DNA of 16,908 nt from Holosporaceae bacterium UBA5542 (lineage in GTDB: Bacteria > Pseudomonadota > Alphaproteobacteria > UBA7879 > UBA5542). The translations under genes were made by a program, and so were the position numbers. Location of the stretch: contig DINK01000053.1 of NCBI GenBank assembly GCA_002426825.1, positions 743 to 17,650 of the forward strand, in the 5' to 3' direction. Positions 1 to 6,580 of this stretch are shown piece by piece (positions within the stretch are counted from its first letter, which is position 1; each line of letters begins with the position of its first letter). Below the pieces are notes generated by a model. It did no database searches, was not told the DNA's origin, and worked only from the letters and a program-made list of their open reading frames with translations.

Positions 1-475
1 AACATCAATTCTTGTTGCTTTTAGTGGGTCTGTTTTAGCGGCGACTTTTCCAGCGCTGAACTTTTTTAAAAAGATGGGTGCAAAAAACCGCCAGTTTATG
101 ACGATTGTGGCCCCTATTTCTATGTTTCTAAATCGGTTTGGTAACATTATGTATTTTTGTTGCGCAGCGTTTTTTATTGGGCAAGTATATGGCCACAGCT
201 TCACCTACGAGCAAATATTTTTTGTAATTACACTTTCCATTTTAGGAGGTATTGCGTCATCTGGGAGTGGTTCATCAGAGGGCATTACAACGGTACTGCT
301 TTTATCAATTTTAGATCCAATTGATGTGCCGGCGGGTCAGCTTGTTATTATTCTTGGGGGACTCGATTTTATTGTAATGCCCTTTTTATCTATCATCACA
401 CTGCAAACAAACGTGACATTACTTTCGCTATTGTTAAAAAATAACGCCCTTGTGTTTAGCAAGAAATTGAAGTAG
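1..475 (+). CDS. SDF/DAACS-family cation symporter, C-terminal part (partial)
   Basis: The reading frame is open from base 2, so the window starts inside this gene and only about 157 C-terminal residues are visible. They resemble the end of the dicarboxylate/amino acid:cation symporter family (GltP/DctA type), inner-membrane carriers that import acidic substrates with Na+ or H+. The visible order matches the family: a serine-containing first re-entrant hairpin (GSVLAATFPALN), the unwound TM7 region, the FIGQVYG segment typical of the family, a second hairpin rich in Ser and Gly (ASSGSGSSEG), and a last helix with LGGLDFIVMP. The family's TM7 motif NMDGT reads NRFGN here, so substrate and ion coupling cannot be assumed to be those of glutamate carriers. 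The stop overlaps the end of the convergent MFS gene by 20 bases. Confidence 0.75.
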   Translation, partial: TSILVAFSGSVLAATFPALNFFKKMGAKNRQFMTIVAPISMFLNRFGNIMYFCCAAFFIGQVYGHSFTYEQIFFVITLSILGGIASSGSGSSEGITTVLLLSILDPIDVPAGQLVIILGGLDFIVMPFLSIITLQTNVTLLSLLLKNNALVFSKKLK

Positions 476-1679
476 AAACAGTTTTTTTTGTTTGGCTGTG
501 TTTCCAGAACAGCAGTACAAAGATGCTGATACAAGTAACGACAGCACTATATCTAAATGCACCAATAGATCCAAAATGATCCCACAAAACACCGGCACAC
601 TTACTGGCAATTAGAATGTCGATGCCCATCACGATATAGAAGATACCAAACGCTGTTCCACGAACGTGTTTGGGGGCTTTTTCTGAAACGATAGAAACAA
701 ACACACTTTGTGTTGTACCCATTTGTGCACCCCACAAGAAAACGCCCAAATAAACGAACAGGGGAGAGGTCCCGAAAATCATGAACATGTTGGCGAGAAG
801 CATGAAAGAAAATCCTAAAAGCAAAATATTTTCACGACGAAAGCGATCAGATAAGGCCCCAATGGGGAAGGCGCTTAAAAATTGCCCCATATTGAAGAGG
901 ACCATCACTATCGAAATATAGGTGATGTCCACACCTACTTCTCTTACTCGAAATGTAAGATAAGATTCGCCAAAATGTGCAAGCTCATAAATTCCTAGCA
1001 TGCCAATAACTTGCCAGTAATCTTTTTTTAGCTCAAAAATAGACCGCCAACTAAAGGGTCTTCTCTTTGTCGGTTTTGTAAGCTCCTTTAAAGGCACTGC
1101 CTTAGGTTCTTTAATCCCAAAGATAAACAAGACTAAGGCAATAATGGCCGGAATGAAGGCGCACAAAAAAAGAAGTCGAAAGTTATTTCCTGAAATAGTC
1201 ATAATCCATACAACGATGGCTGCCCCCGTTACGGAACCCGCTGTTTTAAGGGATTTTGAAAGACCATAGGAGGATCCGCGTTTTGTTTTGGGAACAAGGT
1301 CACCAATAAGGGCGTCACGGGGCGATGCTTGGAGACCATTTGTGATGCGGTCAAGCGAGCGAATGACAATCACAAACCCAACAGAGGAGGTTAAGGCAAA
1401 TAGAGGTTTAACAATGGCAGATAAGCCATAGCCTACACCAAGGACAACTTTTCTATTTTGAATAATATCACTAACGGATCCGGCAATGATGCGCATTGCA
1501 TGCGATATAAACTCAACGAATCCATCGATAGCGCCAATAGTATGCTCAGAAGCACCAAGTTCGGTTTTCATAAAGATTGGCATTTGACTGAACACCATAA
1601 TGGTGGCCATGTTAATCAAAAAGCCTGTAATACTGATGACCCAAATACTTTTTGGTAAACTTGAAAGTAGTTTTTTCAA
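456..1679 (-). CDS. Major facilitator superfamily transporter
   Basis: A 407-residue protein with about twelve hydrophobic helices in two halves, separated by a basic cytoplasmic loop near residues 195-220. This is the size and layout of an MFS permease in the inner membrane. Family-like signatures include a loop 2-3 region with Gly, Asp and basic residues (AGSVSDIIQNRK) and the equivalent repeat in the second half (IGALSDRFRRE). LDRITNGLQASPRDAL follows helix 4. The substrate cannot be read from the sequence. The start is a TTG codon, preceded by a GGGA element about 10 bases upstream; the next Met is about 23 residues in, inside the first helix, so TTG is preferred. The lipoprotein gene lies 42 bases upstream on the same strand, so the two may be co-transcribed. 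Confidence 0.85.
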   Translation of the reverse strand: MKKLLSSLPKSIWVISITGFLINMATIMVFSQMPIFMKTELGASEHTIGAIDGFVEFISHAMRIIAGSVSDIIQNRKVVLGVGYGLSAIVKPLFALTSSVGFVIVIRSLDRITNGLQASPRDALIGDLVPKTKRGSSYGLSKSLKTAGSVTGAAIVVWIMTISGNNFRLLFLCAFIPAIIALVLFIFGIKEPKAVPLKELTKPTKRRPFSWRSIFELKKDYWQVIGMLGIYELAHFGESYLTFRVREVGVDITYISIVMVLFNMGQFLSAFPIGALSDRFRRENILLLGFSFMLLANMFMIFGTSPLFVYLGVFLWGAQMGTTQSVFVSIVSEKAPKHVRGTAFGIFYIVMGIDILIASKCAGVLWDHFGSIGAFRYSAVVTCISIFVLLFWKHSQTKKTVSTSISC

Positions 1680-1721
1680 GAGCTTATTTCCCTAATATGA
1701 CGTAATCTTATGCGAAGCCGA

Positions 1722-2267
1722 TTAATCTTCAATTACAATGAGAGTTTTTCCTCGATGACCTTGATTGCTTGTGGCAGCAGGTTGTTGTCTTGGAGATTGA
1801 TCAGGCACAATGCGAGAGCGACCTTTACTGTTCATCATTACCAGCACATGCTGCCCAACGGCAATCGAGGTGGTTTCTGAAGACCCTTGGACAACGGTCA
1901 CAATGCGACCAGTGGTGAGTTCTACTGTATACTCAAGTGCGTTCTGGGTTTTTAGGCCTTTTTGTAGAAGGCTACCACCAAGGGCACCTGCCGCTGCTCC
2001 TGCAACAAGCCCAACAGCGGAACCGCTTCCTTTTCCAAGCTGTGACCCAAGAATGCCACCTGCAAGACCACCGCCCACAAGACCAACAGTGTTATCTTCT
2101 AGCTTATCCCCGCCTTTTACTTTGACTTTTCTAACAGAAAGTACTGTTCCTCGATAGGTTTCTGTGACACTGCCTGCGTCATCTTCAGAATATTCATCGG
2201 GGGAAAGGTTCTTGGCACATCCTGCCAAAAGAGCAAGGACTGCAAAAAAAGCCAACGTTTGTTTCAT
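1722..2267 (-). CDS. Glycine-zipper outer-membrane lipoprotein, SlyB/Pcp-like
   Basis: A 181-residue precursor with a classical lipoprotein signal: a short basic start, a hydrophobic core and the lipobox LAGC with the lipidated cysteine at residue 17. Residues about 62-99 are a glycine-rich, alternately hydrophobic stretch (LVGGGLAGGILGSQLG) characteristic of the glycine-zipper 2TM domain of SlyB/Pcp-type lipoproteins, which sit in the envelope and support its integrity. After it comes a small beta-rich part with TGRIVTVVQG and VGQHVLV, as in SlyB relatives. The C-terminal 30 residues are polar and rich in Gln, Pro and Arg, and look disordered. The ATG is preceded by AGAG at 10 bases, a weak ribosome site. 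The family assignment is firm; the precise role is not visible. Confidence 0.85.
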   Translation of the reverse strand: MKQTLAFFAVLALLAGCAKNLSPDEYSEDDAGSVTETYRGTVLSVRKVKVKGGDKLEDNTVGLVGGGLAGGILGSQLGKGSGSAVGLVAGAAAGALGGSLLQKGLKTQNALEYTVELTTGRIVTVVQGSSETTSIAVGQHVLVMMNSKGRSRIVPDQSPRQQPAATSNQGHRGKTLIVIED

Positions 2268-2340
2268 GGAGCGTCTCTTTAAGTTTCAATAATAACGAAC
2301 TCCAATAATCTCATATTTTTCGGATTAGTCAAGAATATGC

Positions 2341-2370
2341 TTGATGATTTCAGCTTAAACAAATTACTAT
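2341..2370 (+). promoter_or_regulatory. Possible promoter of the patatin gene
   Basis: TTGATG at 2341-2346 and TACTAT at 2365-2370 are separated by 18 bases, giving a transcript that would start a few bases before the purine-rich ribosome site at about 2378-2386. Each hexamer matches the sigma-70 consensus at four of six positions. This is a pattern match only. Confidence 0.3.
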
Positions 2371-2391
2371 GTGAATAAGGGGGGAGAATGC

Positions 2392-3783
2392 ATGCGTTTC
2401 TTAGTATTATTTATTATTCTTTCTGCTTTTCCACTTGGGGTGTGGTCTAAATACACGGTTCGCCAGTGTAAAGATTTAAAAGTTTATCTTAAGTATTTAG
2501 AAACAGCTAAACCTGGCACGTTAGAACGCCATCCAAAGTGTAACGCTTTTGCCATTCGATCTGCTCAAAAATCGACAAAGAATCAAGAATTTTGGGTCAA
2601 TTATATAGAGCCTGCTTATAGAAAATATTTCGGACATCCCTCTGCTATATTTAGGGATTGTTCTGACTGTGGTTTCTCTGCACCTATCTTCAACGAACAA
2701 AGATTTAAAAAAGTAAAACGAGATTATATTTTCATTTTATCTATTGATGGTGGCGGTGTAAAGGGGTTGATTCCAGCTCGGATTCTTCAACGTATTGAAA
2801 AAGCATCAGACACACCTATTACTGATATTTTTGATGTATATGTTGGCACATCAACAGGGGGTCTGATTGCCCTTTTTCTAACGGCTTCAGACCATCAAGG
2901 GCGTCCCCAATACAGCGTAGATCAGTTGGTTGAGATGTATAAAACTCTTTCCAAAAAAATATTTAAAAAGTCTTCTTTTTTTAGTTTGCGGGGTTTGCGA
3001 TCTAAGATAGGGCTTACCTCTTCCTATTCTGTAAAACCTTATGAGCAGCTTTTGAAAAAATACTTTTCAAACAGAACAATTCAGCAGGCCATTCGCCCTG
3101 TTCTTGTTACCAGTATTGATATGCAGAATAAAACACCTGTTTATTTTTCATCTTTGGTTGGTTTCCAAACCCTTCCTTTTGTTGGTTTTATGTGGGAAGC
3201 GGCGCGCGCAACCAGTGCGGCGCCTTTCTATTTTAAGCCATTACACCTGTCATACAAAAACACATCTTATTTGTTAGCCGATGGGGGGGTTGGTATCAAT
3301 AATCCTTCACTGCTTGGCATTTTGATGGCAAAAAAAATGTATCCAAACAAAAGGCTTGTAGTTCTTTCGTTGGGGACAAATACAAAGACTAAAAAAATAA
3401 GTTTTGGATATAAAGGCCCGCTAGGCGGCGGTATACTTTCCTTCAGCGGTTTGAAAAATATACGGAACGTAGTTGATAATCTGATGAGTATCCCAAGCAT
3501 GACCAATCATAGTGCTGTAAAAGCAATGGTTGAAGAAGATCAAGGCCTTTATTTCCGTATTGAATCAGACGCAAAAGAAGATATTGAGATGGATGATGCT
3601 TCTCCTGAGGCGGTGCAGAAAATGGAAATTATTGCAGCGAATATTATAAAAGAAAACAAAGAATTTAGACGTCTTATGTCTATACTGCCTTCTTTTATTC
3701 GTTACAGAAAAAAAATAAATCACCGTCAAGGCAACGTTCAAGAGCGAGTGGATTATTTTGAAGGAAGGCACATACCATTATAA
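2392..3783 (+). CDS. Exported patatin-like phospholipase
   Basis: A 463-residue patatin-domain lipid acyl hydrolase, expected to cleave phospholipid acyl chains with a Ser-Asp dyad. All three patatin elements are present: the glycine-rich oxyanion loop DGGGVKG (about residues 119-125), the nucleophile elbow GTSTGG with Ser154, and the Asp of DGG (Asp297), followed by GINNP. The N-terminus (MRFLVLFIILSAFPLGVWS) is a Sec signal peptide, so the enzyme leaves the cytoplasm. Between it and the patatin domain lies a region of about 90 residues with six cysteines, including a CSDC pair, which suggests disulfides. The ATG at 2392 follows a strong purine-rich ribosome site (AGGGGGGAG); a GTG at 2371 in the same frame lies upstream of that site and is not preferred. 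Secreted patatins in Rickettsia act on host membranes; a similar role here is inference. Confidence 0.88.
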   Translation: MRFLVLFIILSAFPLGVWSKYTVRQCKDLKVYLKYLETAKPGTLERHPKCNAFAIRSAQKSTKNQEFWVNYIEPAYRKYFGHPSAIFRDCSDCGFSAPIFNEQRFKKVKRDYIFILSIDGGGVKGLIPARILQRIEKASDTPITDIFDVYVGTSTGGLIALFLTASDHQGRPQYSVDQLVEMYKTLSKKIFKKSSFFSLRGLRSKIGLTSSYSVKPYEQLLKKYFSNRTIQQAIRPVLVTSIDMQNKTPVYFSSLVGFQTLPFVGFMWEAARATSAAPFYFKPLHLSYKNTSYLLADGGVGINNPSLLGILMAKKMYPNKRLVVLSLGTNTKTKKISFGYKGPLGGGILSFSGLKNIRNVVDNLMSIPSMTNHSAVKAMVEEDQGLYFRIESDAKEDIEMDDASPEAVQKMEIIAANIIKENKEFRRLMSILPSFIRYRKKINHRQGNVQERVDYFEGRHIPL

Positions 3784-3790
3784 AGCGCTT

Positions 3791-4039
3791 TTAGGGCTTC
3801 ATATCTATAATATCTGTAAATTTATGTCGTTGAAGTTGGATGCGAAAAAAAGGGGTTTCTGACTCTGCCCATAAACGATGATGGGGGGTAGAGGATAAAA
3901 GCTTTCCCATGGCTGCAATGAGTGGCGCGCCTAAAGCATGAGCGTGATGGGAAGGAATAATGAAATCAACCGGATCTTTTTGGTTCATGTATTTTTCAAT
4001 GTCTTGAAAAGCATACACGTAAATTTTTTGTTGAGACAT
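3791..4039 (-). CDS. Small unknown protein coupled to dnaA
   Basis: An 82-residue protein of unknown function. It begins at an ATG that shares a base with the dnaA stop codon (TAATG), so translation is probably coupled to dnaA. It is soluble, with no signal peptide or membrane helix. A central histidine-rich stretch (IIPSHHAHALGAPLIAAMG) and a second His pair (STPHHRLW) stand out. The start IYVYAFQDIEKYMNQ looks like a beta strand followed by a helix. I do not recognise a family; it could be an intact small domain or the remnant of a longer one. It ends seven bases from the stop of the convergent patatin gene; the bases between form part of a 10-base palindrome (AAAGCGCTTT). Confidence 0.6.
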   Translation of the reverse strand: MSQQKIYVYAFQDIEKYMNQKDPVDFIIPSHHAHALGAPLIAAMGKLLSSTPHHRLWAESETPFFRIQLQRHKFTDIIDMKP

Positions 4040-5409
4040 TAGTGGCTTAACATTTTTTCAAGAAGGGATAGATCGTTCTGAAACCCTGGATCGTCAGCTT
4101 GAAGAGATTGCACAGTCTTTACGGCGTGAATCACTGTGGTATGGTCGCGCCCACCAAACTTTCGTCCAATTTCAGGCAAAGAGCGTGACGTTAATTGTTT
4201 TGAAAGGTACATAGCAATTTGTCGCGGTCGGGCGACTGTTCTGGCCCGTTTGCTGGAATGCATGTCACTAACCCGAATATTGAAGTGCTCAGCCACATGT
4301 CGTTGGATTTCTTCAATTGTAATATATTTTTCGTTGGCTTTTAAAAGGTCACGTAAGACTTCTTGTGTTTTATCTAAGGTAATTTCACCGCCCACAAGTG
4401 TAGCGTGGGCCATGATGCGGTTCAGTGCGCCTTCAAGTTCGCGAATGTTCGAAGTTACCTTGTGAGCCAGAAATTCAAGAATTTCTTGCGGAATTTCCAT
4501 GGGAAGATTTTCTGCCTTTGCTTGTAAGATGCCAAGGCGTAATTCATATGTACTGGGATGAATGTCTGCCACCAATCCCCATCCAAGGCGTGAACGCATG
4601 CGTTCTTCAATACCTTTCATTTCAGCGGGAGACTTGTCGGCCGAAAGAATAATTTGCCGTTTTTGGTCAACCAGTGAGTTGAAAGTGTGAAAAAACTCTT
4701 CTTGGGTAGAGTCTTTCCCACTAATGAATTGAACATCATCAATCATTAAAATATCGACCGAGCGAAGTTGTTCGCGAAAATTGATGATTGTTTTATGACG
4801 CAAGGCACGAATAAATTGATACATAAATTTTTCGGCAGACATATAAATGACTTTGCGTTGAGGCTGTGTTTTATGCAGCTTCCAAGCAACGGCATGCATG
4901 AGATGGGTTTTGCCAAGTCCTACACCTCCATAAAGAAAAAGAGGGTTGAAATATACTTGGTCTGATTCGGCAACGCGCTGGGCGGCAGCATAAGCAAGCT
5001 CGTTCGGTTTGCCTACCACAAAATTTTCAAAAGTGAATCTTGGATCAAGCCCTGCTGTCGAGTTTTTTAGAAGATAGTTATCAAGGGCTTCTCCATCATT
5101 GTGTTGCGTGTTGTACGGCGGCGTTGGAGAAGAAGTAGTAGCAGTAGTTTTTTCTTCTTCTTTAACGACAATTTCGATACCGTAAAGCTGTGTGTCGGGC
5201 AGATGGTGTCGATAAGTTTCTAAGATTTTTTCTAAGTATCGAGAGGTAATCCAGTCCCTGATAAAGGCAGAAGGGACAGATAAAATAATTTTCCCCCCTG
5301 TGTCGGCTTCTAGTTTTAAAAACTTAAGCCATCCTTTGAACACGGTTTGTCCAAAGATATCGGGCAGAAGGGAATACACATGATCCCATGCATCAGTTTT
5401 GTTTGTCAC
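4039..5409 (-). CDS. dnaA: Chromosomal replication initiator DnaA
   Basis: A 456-residue initiator ATPase that binds DnaA boxes at the origin, opens the duplex and loads the helicase. All four domains are visible: N-terminal domain I (about 1-80, with FKGWLKFL and the ITSRYLE region), a short variable linker with Thr/Ser/Pro (85-115), the AAA+ domain, and the C-terminal DNA-binding domain. Walker A is GGVGLGKT at 161-168, Walker B LMIDD at 221-225, and the arginine-finger box ERMRSRLGWGL lies near 269-279. The DnaA signature GGRDHTTV is at 419-426, within the domain IV helix-turn-helix. The start codon is GTG, preceded by GAGGTG at a five-base spacing. It lies downstream of rpsT in the same direction, an order common in alphaproteobacteria. 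No DnaA-box cluster was seen next to it, so an adjacent origin is not supported. Confidence 0.97.
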   Translation of the reverse strand: MTNKTDAWDHVYSLLPDIFGQTVFKGWLKFLKLEADTGGKIILSVPSAFIRDWITSRYLEKILETYRHHLPDTQLYGIEIVVKEEEKTTATTSSPTPPYNTQHNDGEALDNYLLKNSTAGLDPRFTFENFVVGKPNELAYAAAQRVAESDQVYFNPLFLYGGVGLGKTHLMHAVAWKLHKTQPQRKVIYMSAEKFMYQFIRALRHKTIINFREQLRSVDILMIDDVQFISGKDSTQEEFFHTFNSLVDQKRQIILSADKSPAEMKGIEERMRSRLGWGLVADIHPSTYELRLGILQAKAENLPMEIPQEILEFLAHKVTSNIRELEGALNRIMAHATLVGGEITLDKTQEVLRDLLKANEKYITIEEIQRHVAEHFNIRVSDMHSSKRARTVARPRQIAMYLSKQLTSRSLPEIGRKFGGRDHTTVIHAVKTVQSLQADDPGFQNDLSLLEKMLSH

Positions 5410-5429
5410 AGAAACACCTCGAGCAATCC

Positions 5430-5447
5430 AAGAAAGTTATCTTTCTT
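5430..5447 (-). promoter_or_regulatory. Perfect inverted repeat in the dnaA leader
   Basis: AAGAAAG, a four-base loop TTAT, then CTTTCTT: a perfect 7-bp stem between rpsT and dnaA, 20 bases upstream of the dnaA GTG. No T-run follows on the minus strand, so it is not a typical terminator. It would lie near the 5' end of the dnaA transcript if the promoter at 5459-5487 is used. Its role is unknown. Confidence 0.4.
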
Positions 5448-5458
5448 AGATGTAACAG

Positions 5459-5487
5459 ATCATACCGTGTTTAAAAAAAAGAATCTA
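5459..5487 (-). promoter_or_regulatory. Possible dnaA promoter
   Basis: On the minus strand TATGAT (5464-5459) is a five-of-six match to the -10 consensus. A weak -35, TAGATT, lies 17 bases upstream and overlaps the rpsT stop codon. It would allow dnaA transcription separately from rpsT. Read-through from rpsT is also possible. Confidence 0.35.
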
Positions 5488-5745
5488 GAGGGCTTTGATT
5501 TTGTGTGAAAGGCGGCCGATTTTTCTGGCAGCAGCATTCGCATGAATCAAGCCTTTTTTTGCGCTTTTTACAAGGGTTGGTTCAACGGCCTTGAAAAAAA
5601 TCTCTGCAGATTTTTTATCGCCCTGTGCGATCGCCTGTTCAACTTTTTTTACTGCTGTGCGCAAAGTGCTCATATGAGATTTATTGCGTGCTGTACGCAC
5701 TACGGTTTGACGAGCACGCTTAAGCGCTGACTTATGATTTGCCAT
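5485..5745 (-). CDS. rpsT: 30S ribosomal protein S20
   Basis: An 86-residue, highly basic protein that binds 16S rRNA at the base of the small subunit. The start MANHKSALKRARQ is the hallmark of S20, and the length fits the family (about 85-90). The rest is helical with evenly spaced Lys and Arg, ending in GRLSHKIKAL; an alanine-rich part near the end (HANAAARKIGRL) matches the conserved C-terminal helix. It has its own upstream promoter candidate and leads into dnaA 75 bases later. Confidence 0.97.
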   Translation of the reverse strand: MANHKSALKRARQTVVRTARNKSHMSTLRTAVKKVEQAIAQGDKKSAEIFFKAVEPTLVKSAKKGLIHANAAARKIGRLSHKIKAL

Positions 5746-5780
5746 TGTTTTAATTAACCCTTTAACAAAAAATTTATTGA

Positions 5781-5809
5781 AAATTAAATGGAACGCGAGG
5801 ATTTGTCAA
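5781..5809 (-). promoter_or_regulatory. Probable rpsT promoter
   Basis: On the minus strand a perfect TTGACA (5809-5804) is followed after 17 bases by TAATTT (5786-5781), a weak -10. It lies 36 bases upstream of the rpsT ATG, in an AT-rich gap. The -35 match and spacing make it the most likely start for rpsT, and perhaps for rpsT-dnaA. Confidence 0.45.
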
Positions 5810-5851
5810 TACTTTTCAAGAAAACGATCTTTTTATTTTATGCAGGTAATT

Positions 5852-6490
5852 TTAGAAGAAGGTTATCAGAAACTTAATAAGGGTCAAAATGCCGTACCCT
5901 AGGATAAGGCTGCCAGAAATAGCATTCACATATTTGAAGAAGCGATGTCCTAACTTTTTCTGTACAAATTTAACGGTAAATGCGAGGAATGTCCACCAAG
6001 CCATGGCCCCCAAAAAGACACCCAATACAAGGTGCGGAAGGCGCATTTCTTTAAGAGGAGTCTCAAAAACACCGTACGCAGTGAACATGCCAATGAAAAG
6101 CAGTGTGGTCATTGGGCTTGCAAATGTAAGCAGTAGTGTTTTGTAAAATGATTTCCAAAGATTTTTCCCTTGAACATCTTCGTCTTTTTGGGGGTTAAGA
6201 CGGCTTTTTAAAATGCTTGTGCCCAAAAAGACTAAGAAACATCCTCCTAGCAAATAAAACCACTTTGCATACGTATGGATGAGTTGCTCTACAAGAGATG
6301 CGCTGTAGGCCGCAACCCAACTATAAACGGCGTCAGCAAGCGAGACTCCTAAACCTGCGGCAAGTCCTGCACGACGACCAAAAGCAAGTGTTTGACGAAT
6401 GCAAAAAATTGCCACAGGCCCAATGGGCGCGGCAACAGAAAAGCCAACTAAAAATCCTTTAACAAGATAAAGGTCGTGGAATAAAAACAT
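5852..6490 (-). CDS. LysE/RhtB-family amino acid exporter
   Basis: A 212-residue inner-membrane protein with about six hydrophobic segments, the size and topology of the LysE/RhtB translocator family, which exports amino acids or related small metabolites. The conserved N-terminal signature GFSVAAPIGPVAIFCIRQTL is clear, followed by a Gly-rich second segment (AGLAAGLGVSLADAVYS) with the family's Gly and Asp. TFASPMTTLLFIGMF is the counterpart of the NPK/NPT-type segment in the middle of the protein, here with Ser-Pro. The substrate cannot be inferred. The gene is transcribed away from the bufferin-like operon, with 90 bases between the two starts. Confidence 0.88.
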   Translation of the reverse strand: MFLFHDLYLVKGFLVGFSVAAPIGPVAIFCIRQTLAFGRRAGLAAGLGVSLADAVYSWVAAYSASLVEQLIHTYAKWFYLLGGCFLVFLGTSILKSRLNPQKDEDVQGKNLWKSFYKTLLLTFASPMTTLLFIGMFTAYGVFETPLKEMRLPHLVLGVFLGAMAWWTFLAFTVKFVQKKLGHRFFKYVNAISGSLILGYGILTLIKFLITFF

Positions 6491-6491
6491 G

Positions 6492-6516
6492 TTCCAATAC
6501 TAAGTTAAAATTGGAA
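6492..6516. repeat. Inverted repeat between the exporter and bufA starts
   Basis: TTCCAAT (6492-6498) and ATTGGAA (6510-6516) are perfect 7-base inverted arms separated by 11 bases, a centre-to-centre distance of 18. It begins two bases from the exporter start codon and lies 30 bases upstream of the bufA -35. The layout could be an operator for a dimeric regulator or a hairpin in the exporter leader. No regulator gene is adjacent. Confidence 0.4.
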
Positions 6517-6545
6517 AATGCTCAATGGGAATATGTGATATTAAG

Positions 6546-6573
6546 TTGACTTTCTAAAGACTTATTTTAGAAT
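6546..6573 (+). promoter_or_regulatory. Probable promoter of the bufferin-like operon
   Basis: TTGACT (6546-6551, five of six) and TAGAAT (6568-6573, five of six) are 16 bases apart. Transcription would start at about 6580, at or one base before the bufA ATG at 6581, implying a leaderless or nearly leaderless message. No ribosome-binding sequence precedes that ATG, which agrees. Confidence 0.5.
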
Positions 6574-6580
6574 ATTCTTG

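Noticed and set aside
1810..2157. Long plus-strand ORF opposite the glycine-zipper lipoprotein
   Set aside because: It is antisense to a clear lipoprotein gene, the product is Pro/Arg-rich with no family features, and no ribosome site is seen.
3782..3791. Palindrome AAAGCGCTTT as a bidirectional terminator
   Set aside because: The ten-base palindrome has no loop and only short T or A runs, so termination is not convincing.
5400..5490. Replication origin next to dnaA
   Set aside because: No cluster of DnaA boxes or clear AT-rich unwinding element was found; only one hairpin and a promoter-like site are present.
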